Positions 8,708-15,904 of a stretch of DNA of 64,000 nucleotides are shown piece after piece. The notes beneath the pieces were generated by a model. That model was given only the letters and a program-made list of their open reading frames with translations. It was not told the origin of the DNA and did not search any database. Origin of the DNA: Myxococcales bacterium (GTDB lineage: Bacteria > Myxococcota_A > Polyangia > Haliangiales > Haliangiaceae). Each line of letters opens with the position of its first letter. Position 1 is the first letter of the stretch. The position numbers and the translations under genes are program-made. The DNA lies in NCBI GenBank assembly GCA_016716835.1, contig JADJUW010000001.1, positions 682,001-746,000 on the forward strand, written 5' to 3'.

Positions 8708-9372
8708 ACCCTAATGGCGCGCAGGCGCCGTGACAGCGCTTCGAAAGTGCTTGAGTAGCTTAAGCGCTGGCCGCGGCGGTTGCGCGATGGTGGGTGTGAC
8801 CGATGCAATTGCAGCCGCGAGTTATCGAGCGGGTTCAGGTTCAGGTCCAGGAAGAGGGAAACAGGAAGAGGGGACGGGGAAGAGGGGGCCCGTCAAGGGC
8901 GGCACGATTGGCGGGTACCCCGAACCCTTGGCCCTGAACGCAAACCCCTGTTCTGGGACCCTCTTCCCGATCCTGAACCCAAACCCTCTCCCGCGCCAGG
9001 CACTGAAGAAGTTCGATTCGTTCGAATCAGCCTAGCGCGACGCGAGTAGGCTATGCGCATTTTGACGGCGGTGCGATGGCGAACACGCGCATGACACCGC
9101 GTGGTTGCGTGGAAATAAATCAGACGTTTGAAAAAAATGCTTATCGCGCGCGGGTGCACGACAATAAAACAGTCTTATCAGCGCGGCGCGTCGAGCATCG
9201 TTACGCAATGAGTCACGTCATGTCCGTTATGATCTAGCGTGACGATGTTCATGTTAATAAAACGTACTTAATCGCGTTCGTGAAAAAATATTCCTACGCG
9301 CGCTAGAGAACAGAAAATGTCGACGATTTTACGATTGACGATGTTGGGGCTTGCTCGTTATCAAGTTGGCAC
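8708..9372. other. Intergenic region: low-complexity repeat copy 1 and AT-rich leader
   Basis: From 8766 to about 8990 this holds copy 1 of a low-complexity repeat (gctggccgcggcggttgcgc, short GGTTCAGG runs, AGGAAGAGGG runs, then cctgaacccaaaccctctcc). The same order recurs at 14853-15190. From about 9100 to 9370 base composition becomes AT-richer than the surroundings (e.g. aaataaatcag, ttaataaaacgtactt, gtgaaaaaatattcc). This is a plausible promoter and leader region for the peptide gene at 9373, although I could not define a convincing -35/-10 pair. No protein gene is supported. Confidence 0.6.
8766..8990 (+). repeat. Low-complexity GTTCAGG-type repeat, copy 1
   Basis: It shares with 14853-15190 the opening gctggccgcggcggttgcgc, then gatggtgggtgtg, cgatgcaattgca, gagcgggttcaggttcagg and aagagggaaacaggaagagg. 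Both end in a ccctgaac-rich block and cttcccgatcctgaaccca. Copy 1 lacks the long GAGTTC expansion of copy 2. Orientation is the same in both. Confidence 0.75.
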
Positions 9373-9573
9373 ATGAAAAAAAACTTTAATCGAAAACTTG
9401 AACTCAAATCGCAACCAATGGCCATGCTTGGCGATGTCGCGGGCGGAAAGGATACGGTCACTACCTTCTATTGTACGTCGATCGGCAATTGCAGCGGCGA
9501 TTCTTGCGGTTGTCCCGACCCAGGCCCCGGAACCACCGACTGGGGGACCTTTTGCTACACCTGCGCTTGTTAA
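9373..9573 (+). CDS. Putative lanthipeptide precursor peptide (LanA-like)
   Basis: A 66-residue peptide. Residues 1-25 look like a leader: MKKNFNRKLELKSQPMAML resembles the KLxLxK...L pattern of class I lanthipeptide leaders, and it ends in a Gly-Gly (GDVAGG). The presumed 41-residue core holds 7 Cys (core positions 9, 15, 20, 22, 36, 39, 41) and 11 Ser/Thr, with a Pro/Gly hinge (CPDPGPG) between two Cys clusters. A LanC-type cyclase lies 444 bp downstream on the same strand. No strong Shine-Dalgarno is seen before the ATG. The family call rests on composition, leader pattern and context rather than a known homologue. Alternatively it is a Cys-rich secreted peptide, but it has no signal peptide. 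Confidence 0.65.
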   Translation: MKKNFNRKLELKSQPMAMLGDVAGGKDTVTTFYCTSIGNCSGDSCGCPDPGPGTTDWGTFCYTCAC

Positions 9574-10017
9574 GGTGCCCCGTTCTGCGTTTAGACCCGA
9601 GGATTGCCTGCTGCATTGCGCACGGTGACGCGGTGTCCCGATAGGGGTTATCTTCGCTTCGAACCCGCGTGTCTCCAGCGCGAACAAGTCAACGGTAGGC
9701 GCGGAACGCAGGTCCGGCCGCGGTTGTCGTGGTGCTGAACGTGAAACGAGTCAGCAAGTCTCGGCGCAACGAGTCGCCTGTGTTCGTGCTCAAGGTTGGC
9801 ACATCACGTCTCCGAAGATCTGATACGTGGAGACGAAGCGAAAAGGCGCAGTCGCTTAGAAGTCGTCGACGTGGAGGATGTTGCTTGCTTGGCGCCTCTC
9901 GCCGTTTAGGGGGACGTTGTCGCCATTTGCGTGCCGCGGCGAGGTAAGGCGGCGTGGGCTCATTGGCTGCCCCGACGTAATTATCGCCAGGGCGCCCAAC
10001 TCTGTTACTATTTGCAG
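9574..10017. other. 444-bp gap between precursor and LanC genes
   Basis: I see no credible gene here: open frames are short and lack recognisable features, and no terminator with a T-run is evident. A second short precursor was looked for and not found. Just before the LanC ATG there is a TACTAT box (10005-10010), six or seven bases upstream of the start. That spacing would fit a -10 element of a leaderless transcript. Confidence 0.4.
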
Positions 10018-11352
10018 ATGAAATCAGCCTCTTCGTGGCGGCCACTTCTGATGGGCGCGTACGCCGAGCGGGCGCGTGATATAGTCGGCGACATCTCCGA
10101 GGATGTGCGGCGCCGTGCATCGCCTTCTGCCAGCGAGTCGACGAAGCCCAAGGGCATGGGCCATCCGTGGCGCATCTTGTTGCAAGCGTATCGCTGGGCC
10201 GACGACAATGCGCGCGAGGACGACGCCAGTTATGTCGCCGAGGAAATGGATCGCTTTGCCGCAACTACCGTGGACTATGGTCTTCCCGTTAGGTTGTATA
10301 GCGGCGTCGGCGCGCTGACGTGGTTGCACGCCCACCTCGCCAATGAGTTGTTCGACGAGGAAGGGGGGGAGGCCCCTGATGCCCACGCCGCCAGAAGCGA
10401 CGGCGAAGGCGTGGAAGCCATGGTTCTAACGCGGCTACGCTCCATGCCACCCGCCGACTACGATCTAATCGTCGGCCTGGTGGGCATTGGCGTCATCGGC
10501 CTTGAATTTGCCAATGCGCCCGAGCGCAAGCAAGTTGTCGCCGAAGTGCTGGCCTTGCTCCATCGGCGCAGTCTTACGGATGCCCAAGGCGGGCGCTACT
10601 TGCTGACGCCACCCGAGCAGCTATTGGCTTGGCAACAAGCAGTTGCGCCTCAAGGCTACTACAACCTCGGCTTAGCGCATGGTCTGCCTGGCGTCGTGGT
10701 GCTCGCGGCTGAGAGCTATGCCAAAGGCATCGCGCCCGCGCTAAGTAAGGCGTTGGCAAGCGAGGTCGTAGCCTGGCTCTTGCGGGTTCGCACTAACGAC
10801 GGCACGCCAGGGTATGCGAGCTGGATTCGGGTGGGCGAGACGAACGAAGGGGGGCGACAAATTGCCTGGTGCTACGGCGGCCTTGGCGTTGCCGCGGCGA
10901 TCTTGCGTGCGGCGCAGGTCTTTGAACGTAACGATTGGCGCGCGCAGGCTATAGAGATAGCCCTTGCCTGCGTGGCGACGGCGGACGCCGCGAAGCCGCT
11001 ACAGGATCAGGGCCTGTGTCATGGCATGGCGGGTAACGCGCACCTGTTCAATCGCCTGTATCAAGCGACCGGGGACGAGCGCCTGCGGGCAAGAGCCATC
11101 GCGTACTATGAAGCAACGATTGACGCGTACCGCGCAGGCACGGGCATCGGCGGCTACAAGGCGTGGGGCACGAATGGAGAGCTAGATCGCAACGCGACCT
11201 ATCACCATCAGGGGGCCTATGTCGATGACCCCACCGTGCTGACCGGCAGCTCAGGCGTTGGCTTAGCACTTCTTGCGGCTGTCTCGCATGTCGAGCCGAA
11301 TTGGGATCGCGTGCTTCTGGTCAGTCTGCCCCCTCTCGCCACAGAGCGCTAA
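10018..11352 (+). CDS. LanC-like lanthionine synthetase (cyclase)
   Basis: A 444-residue LanC-family protein. These zinc enzymes add Cys thiols to dehydrated Ser/Thr to form (methyl)lanthionine rings. The alpha/alpha-toroid motifs are present: GLAHGLPGVV (~220), the first zinc ligand in IAWCYGGLG (~284) and the Cys-His zinc pair in GLCHGMAGNAHLF (~333), plus an N-terminal LYSGVGALTWLHA repeat. I start at ATG 10018; the frame is open further upstream to 9931, but that extension (Arg/Trp-rich) looks non-coding. There is no clear ribosome binding site, and a TACTAT box directly upstream hints at a leaderless message. No LanB, LanM or LanKC dehydratase is found in the window, so this cyclase is an orphan unless the dehydratase lies elsewhere. 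Confidence 0.85.
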   Translation: MKSASSWRPLLMGAYAERARDIVGDISEDVRRRASPSASESTKPKGMGHPWRILLQAYRWADDNAREDDASYVAEEMDRFAATTVDYGLPVRLYSGVGALTWLHAHLANELFDEEGGEAPDAHAARSDGEGVEAMVLTRLRSMPPADYDLIVGLVGIGVIGLEFANAPERKQVVAEVLALLHRRSLTDAQGGRYLLTPPEQLLAWQQAVAPQGYYNLGLAHGLPGVVVLAAESYAKGIAPALSKALASEVVAWLLRVRTNDGTPGYASWIRVGETNEGGRQIAWCYGGLGVAAAILRAAQVFERNDWRAQAIEIALACVATADAAKPLQDQGLCHGMAGNAHLFNRLYQATGDERLRARAIAYYEATIDAYRAGTGIGGYKAWGTNGELDRNATYHHQGAYVDDPTVLTGSSGVGLALLAAVSHVEPNWDRVLLVSLPPLATER

Positions 11353-11403
11353 GCCGGCCGGGTCAAAATTTTCAGGCAGAAAAGGCGATGGTAAAATCTT
11401 TAG

Positions 11404-11946
11404 GTGGAGGCTGGCGGGTTGGCGACAAGTTTTTGCCCGAAGCAAAATTTGACATCGACAGCCTCGCGTGGCTATGCAGAGGTCGATGGCTTTGTCGAAC
11501 AGCTTGTTTTGCCATTCTCAATTTCCGCGCCGCAGCTGCGCGAGCAAGAGTTTATTGTAGCCGCTGAGTTGGCGACCTGGATGTCGGAAATCGACAGCGG
11601 CCCGGTCTACACACAGGTGCGCAACAGCACGACGCGCACCCCCACCGAGAGCTCCGTGCGCGCCTCGTTCGGCATGGACGATGCTTTTGCCATCAAGGCC
11701 TTCAGCCTCGCCAAGACGCGGGCCGAATTTACCAGCCTGGGCGAATTCGACCTGGCGTGGCGCGACGTCCAGGCCTTTATGATCAAGCACACCGGCACCT
11801 CATACCGCCTGTTTAAGATCGGCCCGGCCGTCGCCGAGGGCAAGCTGATCGAAGATCAAGGGTTTTACACGTATCTGGTCGTTGGCAAGGCCGTAGGCAA
11901 CTCGCGCGCGCTGGTCGGCCTTTTTGTCCGCAGCGTCGAAACCTAA
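11404..11946 (+). CDS. Nuclease A inhibitor (NuiA)-like protein
   Basis: About 180 residues in this frame. The C-terminal half has the pattern I associate with the NuiA-like fold: YRLFKIGPAV, FYTYLVVGKAVGN, LVGLFVRSVET, ending in the VET typical of the family. NuiA blocks a sugar-non-specific nuclease in cyanobacteria; here no nuclease partner is adjacent. The N-terminus is uncertain. Another frame starting at ATG 11388 reads MVKSLGGGWRVGDKFLPEAK, which looks more protein-like than the first 25 residues of this frame, so a frameshift around 11450-11480 is possible. It lies just downstream of the LanC gene on the same strand, so they may share a transcript. A role as immunity or accessory protein is speculation. 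Confidence 0.5.
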   Translation: MEAGGLATSFCPKQNLTSTASRGYAEVDGFVEQLVLPFSISAPQLREQEFIVAAELATWMSEIDSGPVYTQVRNSTTRTPTESSVRASFGMDDAFAIKAFSLAKTRAEFTSLGEFDLAWRDVQAFMIKHTGTSYRLFKIGPAVAEGKLIEDQGFYTYLVVGKAVGNSRALVGLFVRSVET

Positions 11947-12475
11947 CGTCGCCAGCGTCAGCGCGCTAACTCGCGCCGACGCGCAGGCTGTCACGTGGCT
12001 ACGCCCTAGCACATCAGCAAACTGCCCATGATTTGCGTCGTCCGGGTTGCCGGCTAGCGCAATCGACGTGATGAAGCGGGCAGGGATGGTCGTCAGCCAC
12101 GACGGTCGCCGCGGCGTCCGGCATGCACCTCGGCGTGCTCAAACAGTCCTCGCGTTGACGAGACGGCGCGGCACTAGAGATCGCGCGGGCGTTTGGCGAG
12201 ATCTAGATCGCAATGCTCCCAAATGAACGCTGCGGAACTGCGCCGCCGAGGAGCATGGCCGTCCACCACCGCAACCTGCTGCGAGTCATTACGTTGCAAG
12301 CGTCCGCCAGCGCGGTATTGCAAATAGGGTCACTCTCGCCGCCCGATTTGCCTTTAATTGCCGGGTGTTAGATCCGGTGCTGCGTAGTCACCCTCGGTTG
12401 TACGTGATCACGCAGCAGCGTGGTTAACCACCTAAAATAGCTGTCAAATTTTTGCCCGAGAGTGACCCTCGACAT
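11947..12475. other. Intergenic region holding repeat copy B
   Basis: Apart from repeat copy B (12098-12325) I see no gene. The segment 12326-12475 is unique non-coding sequence ending where homology to the four-helix-bundle family begins. Confidence 0.5.
12098..12325 (+). repeat. Dispersed ~220-bp repeat, copy B
   Basis: It matches copy A (6871-7090) in the same orientation. The first 66 bases are nearly identical (one difference), followed by blocks of similarity through ccgtccaccaccgcaacctg to about 12325. As with copy A, a four-helix-bundle remnant follows on the minus strand. Confidence 0.8.
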
Positions 12476-12721
12476 CCAATGCTCCGCGGTGTCGTGCGTG
12501 ATGGCGGCAATCTCGACCGCCGCTGCGGTTTCGCCGGCCTCGCCGCGCCCGATGCCAAACACCCGCGCCTTGTCCGCCGCCGACACGCGCGACGCGGCTT
12601 CGGCGATATTGAGACATGCGCTCTTTGCCGTCCGCAGCGCCTGATCTTTGAGCTTGGGATCCTTGATGTCCGCCGCGCGGGCACAAACAAGTAATTCGAG
12701 CGCTACATTATACGCCGACGA
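12476..12721 (-). pseudogene. Truncated four-helix-bundle gene remnant, copy 2
   Basis: The minus strand reads AYNVALELLVCARAADIKDP, then LRTAKSACLNIAEAASRVSA and IGRGEAGETAAAVEI, closely matching the split copy at 8185-8707. Homology stops after the HDTAEH motif, where unrelated sequence follows, so the C-terminal helix is lost. Upstream an in-frame TAG (12722-12724) replaces the N-terminus, one base from the stop of the LRR gene. No start codon remains. It keeps the empty site corresponding to the MITE-like insertion in copy 1. Confidence 0.75.
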
Positions 12722-12724
12722 CTA

Positions 12725-14395
12725 TCAGCGGAGAACTCGGATCCCGGGAAGATCTCGCCTCAGCCACCCCAACCCCTCCTTAGTGAGCTGGGTGCCCGAG
12801 ACTTCAAGCTTGGCGAGGCTCGTGAGCTTGGCCAGGTGCACCAGCGCTGCGTCGGTGACCTCTTTAGCAAAATAGAGGTCGAGCTCGCGAAGCTGATGCA
12901 GGTCGGTCAGATGCGCCAGCCCGGCGTGGGTGACCATGGCGCCCTGGAGACCTAGCGTGGTGAGATGCGTGAGCTTGGCTACATGCTCCATGCCGGCGTC
13001 GGTGACGGCGGTGTAATGCAGGCCCAGCGTGGTGAGCTGGGTGAGGTTTGCCAGGTGTACAAGCCCGGCGTCGCTGATCCTGGTCTGCCCGAGCATGAGC
13101 ACGGAGAGTTGCGAGAGCTTGGCCAAGTGCGCCAGGCCAGCGTCGGTGATCTTAGTGCGGTGGAGGTCCAGCGAGGTGAGCCGCGTGAACTTGGTCAGCT
13201 GCGGCAGGCCGGCGTCGGTGATCTTGCTATTCGAAAGATTCAGCGAGGTGAGCTGCGTGAGGTTGGCTAGGTGTACAAGGCCAGCGTCAGTGACCTTGCC
13301 GCCCCCGATGTTCAGCTCGGACAGCTCCGTGAGGTTGGCAAGATGCACCATCCCGGCGTCAGTGACTCCATACGAGAGTTGCAGTGACGTGAGCCGACGG
13401 AGCTTGGCCAGGTGCACCAGCCCGGCGTCGGTGACCGCGGTGGAGCGGAGGTCTAGCGTGGTGAGTTTCGGGAGGGCGGCCAGATGCGTCAGGCCGGCGT
13501 TGGCGATTGCGTCGTTGCGCGCAAGTATCAGCGTGGTGAGCTGCGTGAGGCTCGCCAGGCGGCGAAGGCCTGCGTCGGTGACCTCGGTAACCCTGAGGTC
13601 CAGCGTAGCGAGCTTTGAGAGGCTCGCGAGGTGCACCAGGCCGGCGTCGGTGACCCCTTTGTTTGCCCAGAGGTTCAGCGTGGTGAGCTTCGGTAGCTTG
13701 GCCAGGTGTACTAGCCCGGCGTCGGTGATCTTGTTGTTAGTGATGATCAGCGTGGTAAGTCGCGGAAGCTGGGTCAGAAGTGCCAGGCCAGCGTCCGTGA
13801 TTTTGGTGCTCGAGAGGTTCAGCGTTGCGAGCTCTGGGAGCTGGGCCAAGTGCACCAGTCCGGCGTCGTTTACATGGCTGGCATCAAGATCCAGTGTCGT
13901 GAGCCCCCGCAGGTGAGTCAGCGAGGCCAGGCGCTCCCCTTTGATTCCCCGATTCTTGCCGAGACGAAGGTCAGTGAGGTTGGTGAGCGCGGCTATATGC
14001 ACGAAGCCGGCGTCGGTGATCCTGTTGCGGTATCCAGAGAGGTCAAGCTTGGTGAGGTGTGGGTGCTTCGCCACGTGCACCAGGCCGGCGTCGGTGACGC
14101 CGGTGTCCGACAGGTCCAACGACGTGAGCTTGGTGAGACTGGCGAGATGGGCGAGGCCGTCGTCGGTGGCCGCCCTGCAATGAACAACCGTTGCATCGAG
14201 GGCCTCTCTCGGCACTGGTCCGGTGCAGTAGAACGAACGCTCCACGACGCCTGCCGGCGCCGTAACAAGATCTGCGCTGATCGGAGCAACAGGGTTGTCA
14301 GGCAGCGGCCGACCGACGCTCCTGCACGCGCCGACCATGGCCAGCACGCCGGCTGATAGGATCGTAATCATGGACACCATGTACGTCGCGCGCAT
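12725..14395 (-). CDS. Leucine-rich-repeat lipoprotein
   Basis: A 556-residue protein with a lipoprotein-type signal (ILSAGVLAMVGAC, Cys at about residue 24) followed, after ~60 residues, by roughly 19 leucine-rich repeats of about 24 residues. The consensus is L-T-x-L-x-L-x-x-T-x-I/V-T-D-A-G-L-x-H-L-A. This ITDAGL type is common in myxobacteria and planctomycetes and gives a curved binding surface. I chose ATG 14395 because it has a GGAGG box eight bases upstream and a signal peptide. The open frame extends to 15250, but that part reads through the GAGTTC tandem repeat and is unlikely to be translated. Ligand unknown. Confidence 0.85.
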   Translation of the reverse strand: MRATYMVSMITILSAGVLAMVGACRSVGRPLPDNPVAPISADLVTAPAGVVERSFYCTGPVPREALDATVVHCRAATDDGLAHLASLTKLTSLDLSDTGVTDAGLVHVAKHPHLTKLDLSGYRNRITDAGFVHIAALTNLTDLRLGKNRGIKGERLASLTHLRGLTTLDLDASHVNDAGLVHLAQLPELATLNLSSTKITDAGLALLTQLPRLTTLIITNNKITDAGLVHLAKLPKLTTLNLWANKGVTDAGLVHLASLSKLATLDLRVTEVTDAGLRRLASLTQLTTLILARNDAIANAGLTHLAALPKLTTLDLRSTAVTDAGLVHLAKLRRLTSLQLSYGVTDAGMVHLANLTELSELNIGGGKVTDAGLVHLANLTQLTSLNLSNSKITDAGLPQLTKFTRLTSLDLHRTKITDAGLAHLAKLSQLSVLMLGQTRISDAGLVHLANLTQLTTLGLHYTAVTDAGMEHVAKLTHLTTLGLQGAMVTHAGLAHLTDLHQLRELDLYFAKEVTDAALVHLAKLTSLAKLEVSGTQLTKEGLGWLRRDLPGIRVLR

Positions 14396-14852
14396 GTAGC
14401 AACCTCCAGTAAGTCGGGCGGTCGTGGGCGACTGGATTTTCAAACGGCGGCTTCTCCGCATATCGCCCCTCACCGATGGACGCTCTCGTCGGGACAGGTG
14501 TGGCGATCCGTTCTCATCATGTGGCGCAGGCGACTCACCTCGGCCAGATCGGTCCACTCGCGCGGGTCGAGCGGCGCTCGGCTTCGCTTTAGCTCCGCTT
14601 CGGTCGTCGACTCTGAAGCGCTCATCCGAAGAGCCCTGGTCGTGTCGCTCGACGCTCGAACCTTCGCGGTTGTCGTTCGTCGGCGTGGCCGGGCCGGACG
14701 CTGAGCCGCGCTGGGTTGGGCTCGTGACGCCATGGACGACCAACGGATGCCGGTATTGCATGGTCGATTCCAGTGCAATAGGCGTGCCGGGGCGCGCAGC
14801 AACGTACCCGATCAGCCGCTGCCCAGTTGACATGGCGGTCGGTCGCGGTGGT

Positions 14853-15190
14853 GCTGGCCGCGGCGGTTGCGCGATGGTGGGTGTGGCCGATGCAATTGCA
14901 TCCGCGAGCTTTTGAGCGGGTTCAGGTTCAGGAAGAGGGAAACAGGAAGAGGGGACTGGGACGAGGGGTTCGGGAGCACGTTCGAGTGCGGGAGCGGGTG
15001 CGAGTTCGGGTTCGAGTTCGAGTTCGAGTTCGAGTTCGAGTTCGAGTTCGGGTGCGAGTTCGAGTTCGAGTTCGAGGGTTAAGTCAACCGCGGCACGATT
15101 GTCGGGAACCCCCGAACCCCAAACCCTTGGCCCTGAACCCAAAACCCCGGTTCCGGGAGCCTCTTCCCGATCCTGAACCCAGTCCCTCTC
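14853..15190 (+). repeat. Low-complexity GTTCAGG-type repeat, copy 2
   Basis: Same order of blocks as copy 1 (8766-8990), but with a large GAGTTC hexamer expansion in the middle. It is followed by gcggcacgatt, cttggccctgaac and cttcccgatcctgaaccca blocks shared with copy 1. Confidence 0.75.
14980..15078 (+). repeat. GAGTTC hexanucleotide tandem array
   Basis: About a dozen near-perfect copies of the 6-bp unit GAGTTC, with a few GGGTTC and GTGCGA variants near the ends. Depending on frame it would read Glu-Phe, Arg-Val or (minus strand) Glu-Leu dipeptide repeats. A microsatellite of this kind is prone to length change by slippage. Confidence 0.9.
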
Positions 15191-15230
15191 ATCGCACTCG
15201 CGCGAGAGCTTCAAGTGTGACGCTACGTAA

Positions 15231-15890
15231 CTACGGCGCCGCAGGTACAATAACAGGCGGCGGCGACGTCCAACCCTGCGTCACATTCTGCGCCTCTTTA
15301 TAAACCAACAAGCCATCGGAACTCCCCTGACCACTCGGCGCCGAAATCGCCCACGTGCCGGTGATGATCATCTCATCGCCAACTTTGTATGGCGGCACCA
15401 TCGCGTCTTTGGCCTTAATGTCCGCTGGCTCGAGTACTTTCTTCTCGTCTTCGCGCACCATGCGCGGCACGCCGACCACCCAGATCGAGCGATCGCCAGC
15501 GGTCGCCGCCGTATCGCCGAGATAAAATTGTGGACGGTCGCAACGGCTTGGGTCTTCGTCGATCAATTTTTGCGCATCAGCCGGCGCCATGCCGGGCTGC
15601 GTGACGTCGGTGAGGCAATCGTACGCCCACGTTACGAAGCCGCGGACCTTGATCTCTTGGTCGAGATGCTTGCGCCCATTGACGCGAAGTAGCCGCGGCA
15701 CCAGCGAGCCATCAGGCCCCGGGGATGGCAGATCAAACGCGGGCACCGAGGGCAGCGACACCTTGGCCGCGGGCTCCTTGTATTTATAGACGGGGCCCTT
15801 TTTTTCTTCGCTGCATCCAGCCAGGACACCACAAAAAAGCCCAATATAAAGCGGCGTTGCAACTGCCATGCGCACGGACAATTGGTTCAT
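15231..15890 (-). CDS. Lipoprotein of unknown function
   Basis: A 219-residue lipoprotein with a clear signal and lipobox (CGVLAGC, Cys ~26) followed by a charged linker (SEEKKGPVYKYKEPA). The body contains KVRGFVTWAYDCLTDV and VGDEMIITGTWAISAP, the latter suggesting an OB-like beta domain that modulates something bound elsewhere, but I recognise no named family. The start lies only 14 bases from the divergent start of the next gene. The two promoters must therefore sit inside each other's coding sequence, or the real start is an internal ATG at 15869 (MAVATPLYIG). Confidence 0.7.
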   Translation of the reverse strand: MNQLSVRMAVATPLYIGLFCGVLAGCSEEKKGPVYKYKEPAAKVSLPSVPAFDLPSPGPDGSLVPRLLRVNGRKHLDQEIKVRGFVTWAYDCLTDVTQPGMAPADAQKLIDEDPSRCDRPQFYLGDTAATAGDRSIWVVGVPRMVREDEKKVLEPADIKAKDAMVPPYKVGDEMIITGTWAISAPSGQGSSDGLLVYKEAQNVTQGWTSPPPVIVPAAP

Positions 15891-15904
15891 GGTGAAGGAG
15901 TAAC

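Larger units (their letters stand above)
14396..15230. other. Intergenic region with low-complexity repeat copy 2
   Basis: 14853-15190 holds repeat copy 2 with the GAGTTC array. Between 14396 and 14850, one short minus-strand frame (14470-14625, 51 residues, starting MSASESTTEAELKRSRAPLD) has a charged, protein-like composition. It lacks a clear ribosome binding site, so I do not call it a gene. I see nothing else. Confidence 0.4.

Noticed and set aside
8990..9060. tRNA-like element suggested by the gttcgaatc sequence near 9010-9030
   Set aside because: No matching acceptor, D or anticodon stems around it; it belongs to repeat-flanking low-complexity DNA.
9361..9687. 108-residue minus-strand frame covering the LanA-like gene
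   Set aside because: No signal, domain or ribosome binding site; the plus-strand peptide has a leader-core layout and a LanC downstream.
14396..15250. N-terminal extension of the LRR protein (to 841 residues) with Leu-Glu dipeptide repeats
   Set aside because: The real start at 14395 has a GGAGG site and a lipoprotein signal; the extension simply reads through the GAGTTC array and a non-coding repeat.
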